From Spirosoma profusum (GTDB lineage Bacteria; Bacteroidota; Bacteroidia; Cytophagales; Spirosomataceae): a stretch of DNA of 64,000 bases. Location: positions 62,001 to 126,000 of the forward strand of contig NZ_JACWZY010000019.1 in the NCBI RefSeq assembly GCF_014699005.1, read 5' to 3'. The position numbers and the translations under genes were made by a program. The notes under the pieces are model-generated. The model was given only the letters and a program-made list of their open reading frames with translations, made no database searches and had not been told where the DNA came from. Shown here one piece after another: positions 17,304-26,230 of the stretch (within the stretch, counting starts at the first letter, position 1; every line of letters starts with the position of its first letter).

Positions 17304-18524
17304 TTATGATTTCTTAAGCAGCTTCATACCAAAACCCGGCGCTGACGATGGAATAAATTTACCATTCTCAATTTTATACGTACCAAAATCGACCTCTTCG
17401 CAGGTAGCCGGCACACCCTCAATCGTGACCGTATTGCCCAAACCACCCGTCAATTGGGCGCAGTAATACGATTTCAGCAGTTCACCAAACGCGTGCGGTG
17501 ACGACGTAATACTCATTTTTTTGAGTTCGGGCATTAGCTTTCGCCAGGGCGTGAAACCGTACCCCATAATATCGGAGATGTGGACGTCCATCAGCTTCTT
17601 TTCGCACAATTCACGTAGCAGTTCCTGATTTGGATTGGCTTCGCCTTCGGCTAAAAGCATTTTGGGCATGTTCACTTTCGTCCAGGCACGTAGCTTTTGG
17701 TAATCTGCTACGTTCTCGGCAAAGGGTTCTTCCAGCCAGAACAGCGGAATATCACGAACACCTTCCAGATACGTAATGGCCATATCGACGGTGAAACCAT
17801 CGTTCGCATCCACCAGAATCTCGATGTCCGGGAACGTCCTGGCAACTAGTTTAGTGACTTCGATGTCGCGCTTTGTGCCCTCTTCTTTTGGCATCCAGAT
17901 ATTTCCCCGCCCAATTTTTAGTTTTAACTGGCGATACCCGAGATCATAATCGTGTTTACAGTTTTCGAGGAGTTTGTCCAGACCATTGGGCATGGTTTTT
18001 ACCTGCCCTTCTTTGGGTTCCAGCTCATCGAAATAAATCATGCCGCTGTAGCATTTGGTCAGAATGGGCTTTTTCTGACCGAGCATTTCATACACGGGTT
18101 TATTCAGAATAACACCTGCTAAATCGTGCAGCGGTACGTCGAAAGCCAACGCTTTTGCATCAGTAACACCCGTCGATGGCTGAAACACATCCGACACCCG
18201 CTTGCCTTTCAGATACGCCACCGTTTCATCATCCCGCTTGCCGTGCATTCCCCAGCCTACAGCTCCCTGATCGGTGGTAAGTACGCAGACTCCCACGTTC
18301 GGGCCATAGCCATGAATATCCCGCCGACCATTTTTCCCGACAAAACGCGGCCATTTCAGCTGAACTTTGGTGTAACTGATGTCCGCAATTTTATGGGCCG
18401 CCAGATCTTTGGCATCGACGTAGTGAGATGCCCAGTCGGTCGCCTGTGCAGCCAGCGGTGAACTCAGTGCCGCGACCGACGCTGTGCTTTGGGAGAGTTG
18501 TTTCAGAAATGTTCTTCGCTGCAT
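17304..18524 (-). CDS. Mandelate racemase/muconate-lactonizing type enzyme (enolase superfamily)
   Basis: A 406-residue protein that begins with a Tat-like leader (MQRRTFLKQLSQS) followed by a hydrophobic Ala-rich stretch. The catalytic barrel shows the Lys-x-Lys motif in RQLKLKIGRGN, the metal ligands in ILVDANDGF, WLEEPF and LLAEGEANP, and the late ISDIMGYG region. The superfamily abstracts a proton next to a carboxylate; many members dehydrate sugar acids. Next to two GH127 genes it may process an acid from the released sugar. The start follows from the Tat leader; an ATG 33 bp upstream would bury it. First gene of the cluster. Confidence 0.87.
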   Translation of the reverse strand: MQRRTFLKQLSQSTASVAALSSPLAAQATDWASHYVDAKDLAAHKIADISYTKVQLKWPRFVGKNGRRDIHGYGPNVGVCVLTTDQGAVGWGMHGKRDDETVAYLKGKRVSDVFQPSTGVTDAKALAFDVPLHDLAGVILNKPVYEMLGQKKPILTKCYSGMIYFDELEPKEGQVKTMPNGLDKLLENCKHDYDLGYRQLKLKIGRGNIWMPKEEGTKRDIEVTKLVARTFPDIEILVDANDGFTVDMAITYLEGVRDIPLFWLEEPFAENVADYQKLRAWTKVNMPKMLLAEGEANPNQELLRELCEKKLMDVHISDIMGYGFTPWRKLMPELKKMSITSSPHAFGELLKSYYCAQLTGGLGNTVTIEGVPATCEEVDFGTYKIENGKFIPSSAPGFGMKLLKKS

Positions 18525-18783
18525 AAGGGAAAGTTTAGAATAGCCAGTACGAATCACTACTAAGCGTTATCTATCAAAGCAGTCTCCTTACCAAACTTAA
18601 TGATTGAATTACTACGTCTACGGTAGTCCCCGACAGACTCTGGCTATCGACTACCACTGAACAGTGTTGCTCAAATTCGGTACGCACTCATTTTCACCAA
18701 AACAATCTGCACATGATTCTTATTTACTTTTGATATTCATCTTTCATCCAGCATTGACTGACTAAACACCATAGGTATTACGT

Positions 18784-19053
18784 ATGAGTACATTCACAAT
18801 TGATTTTCCGGGCACCGCCGATCAGTTTGCCACTAAAGCAGGAACGGCTATTAAAGAGAAAGGTGGCACATTCGACGGCGACGCATCGAAAGGTAATTTT
18901 CATTTAAAAACACCAGCGGGAGCTGTGGAAGGCACATACGAGGTGCGAGGGAACGTAGCGGGCAATCCAACGCCTGTTTCGGTCACCATCAACAAAAAGC
19001 CATTCTTCGTATCGGCCCACATGATCGAAGAAGCTATTAAAGGATTTTTGTAG
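18784..19053 (+). CDS. Small conserved hypothetical protein (PHA-system-like)
   Basis: An 89-residue soluble protein, MSTFTIDFPGTADQFATKAG at the start, then GGTFDGDASKGNFHLKTPAGAVEGTYEV and a C-terminal PFFVSAHMIEEAIKGFL. The strand-rich body with a C-terminal amphipathic helix resembles the small 'polyhydroxyalkanoic acid system' family, but the match is by eye and tentative. A -7-like box TACTTTTG lies at 18725-18732, about 50 bp upstream of the ATG. It is convergent with radA. Confidence 0.62.
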   Translation: MSTFTIDFPGTADQFATKAGTAIKEKGGTFDGDASKGNFHLKTPAGAVEGTYEVRGNVAGNPTPVSVTINKKPFFVSAHMIEEAIKGFL

Positions 19054-19070
19054 TCGGAACGTAGCGTCTT

Positions 19071-19122
19071 ATAAAAAAATACGCCCTCCAAGAAAGCGTT
19101 ACGTTGGTTAGTAGAGGGCGTA
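19071..19122 (-). terminator. Intrinsic terminator of radA
   Basis: Read on the minus strand, GAGGGCGTA (19114-19122) pairs with TACGCCCTC (19080-19088) and is followed by a run of seven T. It lies directly downstream of the radA stop, between convergent genes. Confidence 0.8.
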
Positions 19123-19141
19123 CTTATTTAATGGCTTTTTG

Positions 19142-20527
19142 TCAGAGCAAAACTCCCTGAAATACCTCGTCTAAACGGGAGACAGGTTTGATGCTGATTT
19201 TAAAATCTCTGGTATCCAGCCCTTTCATATTGAATTTGGAAATGAATATTTGCTTGAAACCTAATTTTTCAGCTTCGGCAATACGTGATTCAATCCGGCT
19301 TACGGCTCGCACTTCACCACCCAGGCCCACCTCGGCGGCAAACGCCACAGTCGACGGAATGGCAATGTCTTCGTAACTCGAAACCACGGCCGCACAAACG
19401 GCCAGATCGATGGCCGGGTCTTCAACGCGCAGGCCACCGGCAATATTCAGAAATACGTCCTGCTGTCCCAGTCGGAAACCACCTCGCTTTTCTAATACGG
19501 CCAGCAACATGTTCAGTCGTTTGGCGTCGAAACCGGTACTGCTACGTTGGGGCGTACCATACGTAGCGACACTCACTAACGCCTGTGTTTCGATCATGAG
19601 CGGGCGGTTACCTTCGAGCATGGAGCCGATGGTAACGCCACTTAAGGCTTCGTCGCGTTGCGAAATCAGGATTTCGGAAGGGTTCGTTACTTGACGCAGC
19701 CCCGTTCCGAGCATCTCGTAAATACCCAACTCATCGGTGCTGCCGAATCGATTTTTGGTGGTACGTAGTATCCGATACGTTGTATGACGGTCGCCCTCAA
19801 ACGTCAGCACTGTATCGACCATGTGCTCCAGCACTTTGGGGCCAGCCAACGAACCTTCTTTGGTAATGTGGCCAATCATGAAAACGGGCACCGAACTTTC
19901 CTTAGCGTACTTCATAAATTCAGCCGTACACTCTCGTACCTGCGATACGCTCCCCGCGCCCGACTCCACCAATGAGGATTGCATGGTCTGGATAGAATCG
20001 ACAATCAGGATTTCCGGCTCAAAATGCTCGACCACCCGGAAAATATTCTGCGTCGATGTTTCGGTCATTACGTGGCAATCGCTGGTGGGCGTATCCAGAC
20101 GTTCAGCCCGCATTTTTATCTGCTGCTCACTTTCTTCGCCCGATACGTAGAGAACTCGCATTCCGCTCAGACTCAGCGCAATTTGTAGCAGCAACGTCGA
20201 TTTACCAATGCCCGGTTCTCCTCCAATGAGCACCAGCGAACCTGGAACAATACCACCGCCCAATACGCGGTTCAGTTCGGCGTCGGTCGTGCGAACACGT
20301 GGCTGTTCTTCGTAATTGATGGCGTGAATCGCTTTGGGTTTCGGCGCCACCTTTACACTGCCCGGCCCCGACGATGGGCTGCGCCAGCCTCCTTTTTCAG
20401 GTTCGTCTTTCTGAACGAGTTCTTCAACAATTGTATTCCACTCGCCACATGTGGGGCATCGGCCCATCCATTTGGCCGACTGCTGGCCGCAATTCTGACA
20501 GAAATAAGTGGTTTTTAGTTTTGCCAT
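19142..20527 (-). CDS. radA: DNA repair protein RadA
   Basis: A 461-residue protein with the RadA/Sms layout: N-terminal zinc finger (CQNCGQQSAKWMGRCPTCGEWN, residues 10-31, with no line of doubt), Walker A GGEPGIGKSTLLLQ, the RadA KNRFGS motif (TKNRFGSTDELG), and the C-terminal Lon-like part ending near residue 450. It is a RecA-like, DnaB-type helicase that promotes branch migration in recombination. Length matches the family. The gene stands alone; a terminator follows it. Confidence 0.97.
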   Translation of the reverse strand: MAKLKTTYFCQNCGQQSAKWMGRCPTCGEWNTIVEELVQKDEPEKGGWRSPSSGPGSVKVAPKPKAIHAINYEEQPRVRTTDAELNRVLGGGIVPGSLVLIGGEPGIGKSTLLLQIALSLSGMRVLYVSGEESEQQIKMRAERLDTPTSDCHVMTETSTQNIFRVVEHFEPEILIVDSIQTMQSSLVESGAGSVSQVRECTAEFMKYAKESSVPVFMIGHITKEGSLAGPKVLEHMVDTVLTFEGDRHTTYRILRTTKNRFGSTDELGIYEMLGTGLRQVTNPSEILISQRDEALSGVTIGSMLEGNRPLMIETQALVSVATYGTPQRSSTGFDAKRLNMLLAVLEKRGGFRLGQQDVFLNIAGGLRVEDPAIDLAVCAAVVSSYEDIAIPSTVAFAAEVGLGGEVRAVSRIESRIAEAEKLGFKQIFISKFNMKGLDTRDFKISIKPVSRLDEVFQGVLL

Positions 20528-20756
20528 TCAATTGATAATGAATAATGTATAATGATTAATGTAAAATGGATATGCAGGCAGATTAAACCTCCAAGGGATA
20601 AAGTGTATCAAAGCCACAAACAGGCTTTTCATTATTCATTTTTCATTGACCATTACCCATTTATTAAACGCCATTCACTCAAAATAAGTTGACTTTTTGT
20701 ACCGTATTGGCGGAAATCTCGTTTAACAACAAACATCACATTTTACACAACCAGTT

Positions 20757-21425
20757 ATGAAGAAAGTATTGTTTTTTGCATCGCTGATTCTGCTGCCTGC
20801 CCTGTCGTTTGCGCAGTTTGAGATTGGTATAAAAGGCGGAGTTAACCTGTCGAAACTGAGTTTCGGCAATTTTGTACAGACAGGTACGAATGGTAATGGA
20901 TCACCCACAGCTAGTGTGGATGGGCAGACCTTCCGAAACAGTATCAGCGACAGTTACGAAACTCGTACCGGTACGTCGTTTGGTATTTATACCCGCATTG
21001 GTGGTGCTCTATTTGTGCAACCCGAGCTGCTTTATTCAACCAAAGCAGGGGCGTTCGATGTGATACGTAACGGCCAGACCGAACGGGTAGCTGTTACGGT
21101 AACCAGTTTTGACGTACCAATTTTGCTGGGTCTTAAAGGTGGCCCACTACGTGTCATGGCGGGGCCTATTATCTCGTTCAAGGTCGACGATAATCAGAAA
21201 TTGGGTGCTGCCATCCGACAGTACACTAACAACAGCCTGAACGACGCCTGGACCAAAGCGTACTACGGTTTTCAGGTGGGAGGAGGTTTGGACCTGGGCC
21301 CACTGGGACTTGATGTTCGTTATGAAGGAAACCTCAGCGATATTGCTCAGATTCAGAACAGTGGGGGTCAATTCAGCCAGCGCATGAAATCCTGGCAGGT
21401 AACATTGGCTTATCAGATTTTTTAA
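20757..21425 (+). CDS. PorT-like outer-membrane beta-barrel protein
   Basis: A 222-residue protein with signal peptide MKKVLFFASLILLPALSFAQ and the start of the mature part FEIGIKGGVNLSKLSF, typical of the PorT-like outer-membrane barrel group of Bacteroidota. Later strands such as FGIYTRIGGALFVQPELLYS and LDVRYEGNLSDI, and the terminal TLAYQIF with a final aromatic residue, agree. Function is unknown. A perfect inverted repeat starts at its stop codon. Confidence 0.87.
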   Translation: MKKVLFFASLILLPALSFAQFEIGIKGGVNLSKLSFGNFVQTGTNGNGSPTASVDGQTFRNSISDSYETRTGTSFGIYTRIGGALFVQPELLYSTKAGAFDVIRNGQTERVAVTVTSFDVPILLGLKGGPLRVMAGPIISFKVDDNQKLGAAIRQYTNNSLNDAWTKAYYGFQVGGGLDLGPLGLDVRYEGNLSDIAQIQNSGGQFSQRMKSWQVTLAYQIF

Positions 21426-21495
21426 GTTGTAAAGTTATAGGGTTATAAAGTTGTTGATGTGCCAGCCAACTTTATAACCCTATAACTTTACAACT
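21425..21495. repeat. Perfect inverted repeat with 29-base arms
   Basis: Arms 21425-21453 and 21467-21495 are exact complements (left arm begins AGTTGTAAAGTTATAGGG), with a 13-base spacer. It begins at the last base of the stop codon of the barrel gene and can act as a terminator. The same AT-rich wording (GTAAAGTTAT, CTTTATAACCC) appears in decayed form at about 26140-26230. Confidence 0.9.
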
Positions 21496-21649
21496 CTATT
21501 TTTTCGGCTGCTTTCCCGCTCCATTTGTTTAACTTATCATCAGATTCCTGCGTTAATTTATGTGCCACAGAAGTTTATTTGTATTTGGTGCGAAACGTTT
21601 GTCCATAATTTCAGTCTAAGCAATACTGTCAATTTAGAAAGGGTTATTT

Positions 21650-21871
21650 ATGGCACGAGCAACAGTAGTAAAAAACGCAGAAGTTGGTACGTTCAACCAA
21701 GCAACAAGTTCGCAAACTAGGAACGAAAATAGCTCTGCTCGCCAGTCAAAAGGGGTAGCGAGTAAAACGCTAAAATCAGTTATTGAACAGGGGGAGGCTG
21801 ATATTGCCGCAGGTCGTGGTGTAACCTTTACAGTAGAGGAACTTGCCGCCATAACCAATGGCCACTCGTAA
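21650..21871 (+). CDS. Putative antitoxin of a YoeB-type system
   Basis: A 73-residue protein with a basic, Ser/Thr/Asn-rich N-terminus and a more ordered C-terminal half (KTLKSVIEQGEADIAAGRGV and FTVEELAAI). It overlaps the following YoeB-like toxin gene by 14 bases, the usual arrangement of toxin-antitoxin operons, and its size fits an antitoxin. I do not recognise the DNA-binding fold, so the role rests on context. Confidence 0.75.
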   Translation: MARATVVKNAEVGTFNQATSSQTRNENSSARQSKGVASKTLKSVIEQGEADIAAGRGVTFTVEELAAITNGHS

Positions 21872-22130
21872 GATTACGTTTTCTCCTCAAGCGTCAAAAG
21901 AGTATCAAGAATGGCTAGGCACAGATTCTAAAATAGCTAAAAAAGTATTTGAGTTAATAGTCGAATGCACTCATTCTCCTTTTATAGGAAAAGGGGCGCC
22001 AGAAGCCTTAAAACACGATTTTTCTGGTTATTGGTCAAGGCGCATAAACAAGAAAGACCGATTAGTTTACAGAGTAACCGACGCAGAAGTATTTGTATTG
22101 TCCTGTCTTGGTCATTATGGCGATAAATAA
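21858..22130 (+). CDS. Txe/YoeB family toxin (mRNA interferase)
   Basis: A 90-residue protein with the YoeB family pattern almost end to end: ITFSPQASKEYQEWL, FIGKGAPEALKHDFSGYWSR, RINKKDRLVYRV and FVLSCLGHYGD. The Arg after YWS and the His near the C-terminus correspond to RNase residues of YoeB, so it looks functional. YoeB cuts mRNA at the ribosome. It overlaps its antitoxin gene and is followed by a terminator hairpin. Confidence 0.93.
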   Translation: MATRKITFSPQASKEYQEWLGTDSKIAKKVFELIVECTHSPFIGKGAPEALKHDFSGYWSRRINKKDRLVYRVTDAEVFVLSCLGHYGDK

Positions 22131-22160
22131 AGAGGGGTAAATCGCCACTCCCAAAAACAA

Positions 22161-22200
22161 ACCGTTGCTATCTGCTCCAGGTCGGAGGTGTAGCAACGGT
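22161..22200 (+). terminator. Terminator hairpin after the YoeB-type operon
   Basis: ACCGTTGCTA (22161-22170) pairs with TAGCAACGGT (22191-22200) and is followed by TGTTTGTTTA. It lies 30 bp after the toxin stop codon. Confidence 0.75.
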
Positions 22201-22262
22201 TGTTTGTTTATTAACCCACTAAAAAGCGAAATCTTCGAGTCGGAACGTAGCGTTTGGAAACG

Positions 22263-22682
22263 TTAGTTGTAAAGCTGCTGCCAGTATTGCGAAAGTTGGC
22301 GCGAAATATCTTTCACCCGACGGCGTGAAATATCGATTTCACGGCCATTAGCCAGATGTACCTGCCGCGATTTTGGGCAAATACGTTGCTGCACATAGCC
22401 CAGATTTACAATGTAGGATTTATGTATCCGCAGAAACAACGTAGCGTCCAGTAGTTTTTCGAATTCTTTCAGCGTTTTCGACACCAAATAGCGCTTCCGG
22501 TCGCGAGTGTATAGAAAGGTGTAATTACCTTCTCCCTGCAGGTACAATATATCGTCTACAGAAATAAAAACGGTGCGATTGAGATAGGGCAAAGCGATAC
22601 GTTGAGCACCTCGTGTATAAGACGATGGGAACTGAGGTACTACAGCAATTGGCTGTGCAGTAGGAAAAAGAGTAGCGTCCAT
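22263..22682 (-). CDS. Stand-alone LytTR DNA-binding protein
   Basis: A 139-residue protein made almost only of a LytTR domain (about residues 35-135): VFISVDDILYLQGEGNYTFLYT, VSKTLKEFEKLLD, FLRIHKSYIVNLGYVQ and a C-terminal REIDISRRRVKDISRQL. No receiver or membrane part is present, so it is probably controlled by expression level, ligand or partner rather than by phosphorylation. A paralogue lies 255 bp upstream on the same strand. A nested inverted repeat (22765-22823) sits in its leader. Confidence 0.9.
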   Translation of the reverse strand: MDATLFPTAQPIAVVPQFPSSYTRGAQRIALPYLNRTVFISVDDILYLQGEGNYTFLYTRDRKRYLVSKTLKEFEKLLDATLFLRIHKSYIVNLGYVQQRICPKSRQVHLANGREIDISRRRVKDISRQLSQYWQQLYN

Positions 22683-22764
22683 GTCAAAGGAATAGTTTTG
22701 GTTCGGGATTTTGAAATCCGTGATTGATGAAGCAAAACTACCTTTCTACGGTCGTACCTAAAAA

Positions 22765-22823
22765 AAGTACCTGATTGCTAGAGCGTTAATTTTTTAAGTT
22801 AACGATCTATTAATCAGGTACTT
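22765..22823. promoter_or_regulatory. Nested inverted repeat in the gap between two LytTR genes
   Basis: Outer arms AAGTACCTGATT (22765-22776) and AATCAGGTACTT (22812-22823), inner arms CGTTAA (22784-22789) and TTAACG (22799-22804). The central run of T between the inner arms favours a structured RNA leader or terminator for either neighbouring LytTR gene; which of these is not decidable by eye. Confidence 0.65.
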
Positions 22824-22937
22824 GTTGATTAAATTATGTATTTTTTTCAGTGAATGTACTCTGCTTATTACGTAAAACTACGTAGTGCGGCTGCGTATAA
22901 AAAACTGCTTTTTTTTCTAAAAACTCCTCCCTATCAA

Positions 22938-23366
22938 TCAATTAATAGCTGGCTGAAAGTCGCGGATACGGTCAATAAACATCTGTGCCCGACGACGTGA
23001 AATTTTTACCTGCTGTCCATCAAGTAATTCCAGCTCGCCTTCTTTCTTAACAAAGAATTTACGAACAAAACCCAGGTTCACAATGCAGGATTTATGAACG
23101 CGCACAAATGCCTGATTATCGAGCAGAATTTCGTATTCTTTTAGTGTACGGGATACCAGCATTTTTGTTCCATCTTTCAGGAAAAAATTGGTGTAGTTTC
23201 CACAGCCTTCCAACCGCACAATTTCTTCAATGGAAACGGTACGTTTACGGTCATAAAAAGGAATGAGCAGTTTCTGAAGGCAGCTTGGATCGGCAATTTT
23301 TTCCACACTATTGTGGAATCCCATGGACACTGTGTCAAAGATGGTGTTGTTAGTGAAGGCTTTCAT
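22938..23366 (-). CDS. Stand-alone LytTR DNA-binding protein
   Basis: A 142-residue paralogue of the protein at 22263-22682, again mainly a LytTR domain: RTVSIEEIVRLEGCGNYTNFFL, LVSRTLKEYEILLD, FVRVHKSCIVNLGFV and QQVKISRRRAQMFIDRI. The N-terminal 35 residues are unlike those of the paralogue. It may be part of a regulatory pair with the gene downstream. The upstream 393 bp up to pheS carry no gene. Confidence 0.9.
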   Translation of the reverse strand: MKAFTNNTIFDTVSMGFHNSVEKIADPSCLQKLLIPFYDRKRTVSIEEIVRLEGCGNYTNFFLKDGTKMLVSRTLKEYEILLDNQAFVRVHKSCIVNLGFVRKFFVKKEGELELLDGQQVKISRRRAQMFIDRIRDFQPAIN

Positions 23367-23759
23367 ACTGGCTATTTAAGGTACTACGTGAAAAACGGTT
23401 TATGACTGACACTCAGAAGTTTACTGCACCATTCTGTAAATCAAAAACAGTAACCCAACCGGGTTTTGTACTAAATCTATACGCAAGAATTAGACCCACT
23501 TCCAAAAAATACCTAAGTATTGCTGAAATATAGTTAATTTAACAAACTGTCTATCAAAATATTTAACCGTTTACTCAACAATTAGCAACTGTCTCATCAA
23601 TAATGAATTGAGTTATAGTTTTCCGTGGTGACATATAAAAATCGTAGATTGTTCTAAGTAGTGAAGCTACAGTCTCACCGACTGCTCTATTAAGGGATTC
23701 GGCTTCAATAACCACTTTTTCGTACCTTTGCGCTGTAATTAGCGCGTAAGCGATAGTAT
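23367..23759. other. Gene-free region between a LytTR gene and pheS
   Basis: AT-rich stretch without a plausible gene. It should hold the divergent promoters of the LytTR gene and of pheS. A -7-like box TACCTTTG lies at 23723-23730, and a small hairpin-like GCGCTGTAATTAGCGC follows at 23731-23746, shortly before the pheS ATG. No clear -33 TTG element was found at the usual distance. Confidence 0.6.
23723..23730 (+). promoter_or_regulatory. -7 box of the TAnnTTTG type before pheS
   Basis: TACCTTTG matches the Bacteroidota -7 consensus TAnnTTTG and sits 29 bases before the pheS start codon, a plausible distance for a short 5' leader. No good -33 element is visible, so the call is moderate. Confidence 0.5.
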
Positions 23760-24812
23760 ATGCTGGATAGAGTAAAAGATATACATCAGGAAATCGATCA
23801 GTTCAGGGTAGATTCCCCTGAACAGTTGGAACAGTTTCGGATGCGGTTCATTAGCCGAAAGGGCGTTATTACCGAGTTGTTTGAAGGGTTAAAAACGGTT
23901 CCGCAAGCCGACCGCCGGGCTGTTGGGCAGGAATTAAATGGCCTGAAAAACTTTGCACAGGAGCGATTCGATACGTTCAGTCAGCAGATTGATGAGCAGC
24001 GTACTACGTCAGGTGGTACTCCTCCCGTCGATTTGACGCTGCCTACCATTCCGAATCTAACGGGCACCCAGCATCCGTTGAGTTTAGTTCGCCAACGTAT
24101 CATTCAGATTTTTGAACGTATCGGTTTCAACGTAGCAGATGGCCCCGAAATCGAGACGGACTGGTATAACTTTGGCGCTCTTAACTTTCCCGACAATCAT
24201 CCGGCGCGCGATATGCAGGACACGTTTTTCATCGCAAAAGCGGCTGGCAATGAGGGCGATGATACGCCAAACGATACGTTGCTACGTACGCATACGTCCA
24301 ACGTTCAGATCCGTCTGATGGAACGGCAAACCCCGCCAATCCGCTCCATTATGCCGGGTCGGGTGTATCGAAACGAAACCATTTCGGCGCGGGCACACTG
24401 CATGTTCCACCAGGTCGAGGGCATTTACATCGACCGCAATGTGGGATTTAAAGACCTGAAAGACACGCTCTATCATTTTGTAAAAGAGCTATTTGAGCCG
24501 GGTACACAGATCCGGTTTCGCCCTTCCTATTTCCCATTCACGGAGCCTAGCGCCGAAATCGACATTTCATGTCAGATCTGTGGTGGGAAAGGCTGTAACA
24601 TTTGCAAACACTCGGGCTGGGTCGAAATTGCGGGCTCTGGTATGGTCGACCCACAGGTTATTGCCAACTGCGGCATCGACCCCGAAGAATTTACCGGCTT
24701 TGCATTCGGTATGGGTATCGAACGTATCACCCAGTTAAAATACGTAGTAAACGACCTCCGGCTCTACACCGAAAACGACGTCCGTTTCCTCCGCCAGTTT
24801 GAAGGACTTTAA
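23760..24812 (+). CDS. pheS: Phenylalanine-tRNA ligase alpha subunit
   Basis: A 350-residue protein with the N-terminal coiled coil (residues 1-85) and the class II synthetase core: motif 2 region TLLRTHTSNVQIRLM with RSIMPGRVYRNE, the motif GIYIDRNVGFKDLK, the PFTEPSAEIDI stretch, and motif 3 FAFGMGIERITQLKY. A CxxC-type insertion (SCQICGGKGCNICKH) is seen, as in many PheS proteins. It charges tRNA-Phe together with PheT, which is not encoded nearby. A 52-base inverted repeat separates it from xseA. Confidence 0.97.
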   Translation: MLDRVKDIHQEIDQFRVDSPEQLEQFRMRFISRKGVITELFEGLKTVPQADRRAVGQELNGLKNFAQERFDTFSQQIDEQRTTSGGTPPVDLTLPTIPNLTGTQHPLSLVRQRIIQIFERIGFNVADGPEIETDWYNFGALNFPDNHPARDMQDTFFIAKAAGNEGDDTPNDTLLRTHTSNVQIRLMERQTPPIRSIMPGRVYRNETISARAHCMFHQVEGIYIDRNVGFKDLKDTLYHFVKELFEPGTQIRFRPSYFPFTEPSAEIDISCQICGGKGCNICKHSGWVEIAGSGMVDPQVIANCGIDPEEFTGFAFGMGIERITQLKYVVNDLRLYTENDVRFLRQFEGL

Positions 24813-24813
24813 A

Positions 24814-24932
24814 TAAAGAGTGAAAGAGTGAATGAGTGAAACCGGGCCGCCGGAGCGGAGCGAATATTCTGCATCAACTCATTCGCTCCGCTCCGGCGGC
24901 CCGGTTTCACTCATTCACTCTTTCGCTCTTTA
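24814..24932. repeat. Very long inverted repeat between pheS and xseA
   Basis: Arms 24814-24865 and 24881-24932, 52 bases each with one mismatch, around a 15-base spacer. The left arm holds GAGTGAAAGAGTGAATGAGTG and, nearer the loop, CCGGGCCGCCGGAGCGGAGC. It fills the gap between pheS and xseA almost completely. The outer, GAGCGAAAGAGTGAATGAG-like part is shared with the repeat at 51936-52014. Confidence 0.92.
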
Positions 24933-24936
24933 ATTC

Positions 24937-26139
24937 ATGACACCCGTTCGCCTTTCAGATTTAGCGTTTACGCTGGAAGCGGTTATCGATAACGCATTCG
25001 GACAGAAGGCGGTGTGGGTTATTGCCGAAACGAGCGATATCAAAAACTATCCTGACAGGGGCTACTGTTTTCTGACCCTGGTCGAACGCGAAGCCGGAGC
25101 TTCTGCCGGAGGTACGCTGGCAAAGTTGGAGGCCTGTATCTGGCGAAAAAATTACCATACCATTAGCGAGTTTGAACGGACAACGGGCGTGGCTTTTGCC
25201 CGTAATATTCAATTATTGTTACTGGTATCGGTCAGTTTCAATCCGGTGTATGGGCTTCGGCTAGAGATTCTGAAAATTGACCCGTCCTACACGCTCGGCA
25301 ATCTCGAACGCGAACGGCAGGCAGTGCTCGATACCCTTCTGCGCGATCATCCCGAATTGATCTGGCTCGAAGATGGGCAATACATTACGGCGAACCAGCT
25401 TCTCCCCCGCCCCGCTGTTATGCAGCGGATTGCCCTTATCGCAGCGCCCAACTCCGACGGTTGGCGCGATTTCCGGCATGAGCTGGCCCAGAATCCGTTC
25501 GGCTACGACTTCGTTGTAGACGAATATTTGACGCAGGTACAGGGCCAGGGGGCCGAACGTGCCATTTGTGGCCAGCTGGAACGTATCGCCCTTAGTGGCA
25601 TTCCCTACGACGCCGTCGTGATGGTACGTGGCGGTGGCTCCCAGCTCGATTTTGGGTCGTTCGATACGTATCTGATGGGGCAAACCGTAGCTGGTTTCCC
25701 AATACCGATTCTGGCGGGCATCGGTCACGAACGTAACGTCAGCATTACTGATTTGCTATGCCACGAGAGCGTAAAAACCCCTACCAAAGCGGCTGCCTTT
25801 CTAATCGAGCAGAATCGACAGTTTGAAGCAAACTGCCTTCTTCTGGGCGACCGATTGCGCGTAGTTGCGCGCGAAGCCATGCAGATAGCCCGAGAGCAGG
25901 TAGACCGCGAAACCGAACGACTTCGTTTCGTAACGCAACTTTATTTCCGCGAGTGCCATACCAGCCTCGCCGAAAAAGCCGTTACGTTACGTCACCTCGA
26001 CCCATCGAACGTACTACGTCGGGGGTATGCCATGGTACTACGTAACGGTCGAATACTTACAAAAACTACTGACATTCAACCCAACGAAACGCTCCAACTG
26101 CAAATGCACGACGGAACGGTGGAAGTGGAAGTAGTATGA
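24937..26139 (+). CDS. xseA: Exodeoxyribonuclease VII large subunit
   Basis: A 400-residue protein with the N-terminal OB-fold (FGQKAVWVIAETSDIKNYPDRGYCFLTLVE, about residues 17-46) and the catalytic domain, visible as RIALIAAPNSDGWRDF, DAVVMVRGGGSQLDFGSFDT and AGIGHERNVSITDLL. The C-terminal helical part ends in the typical LRRGYAMVLRNGRILT. The enzyme degrades single-stranded DNA to short oligonucleotides with XseB. Family members usually have 400-460 residues, so this one is on the short side but complete. Confidence 0.95.
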   Translation: MTPVRLSDLAFTLEAVIDNAFGQKAVWVIAETSDIKNYPDRGYCFLTLVEREAGASAGGTLAKLEACIWRKNYHTISEFERTTGVAFARNIQLLLLVSVSFNPVYGLRLEILKIDPSYTLGNLERERQAVLDTLLRDHPELIWLEDGQYITANQLLPRPAVMQRIALIAAPNSDGWRDFRHELAQNPFGYDFVVDEYLTQVQGQGAERAICGQLERIALSGIPYDAVVMVRGGGSQLDFGSFDTYLMGQTVAGFPIPILAGIGHERNVSITDLLCHESVKTPTKAAAFLIEQNRQFEANCLLLGDRLRVVAREAMQIAREQVDRETERLRFVTQLYFRECHTSLAEKAVTLRHLDPSNVLRRGYAMVLRNGRILTKTTDIQPNETLQLQMHDGTVEVEVV

Positions 26140-26230
26140 TTGTAAGGTTATATGGCTGTAAAGTTATTTCGTCTAACATTCTCTTCCCCAACTCTATAAC
26201 TTTCCAACACCACAACTTTATAACCCAAAA

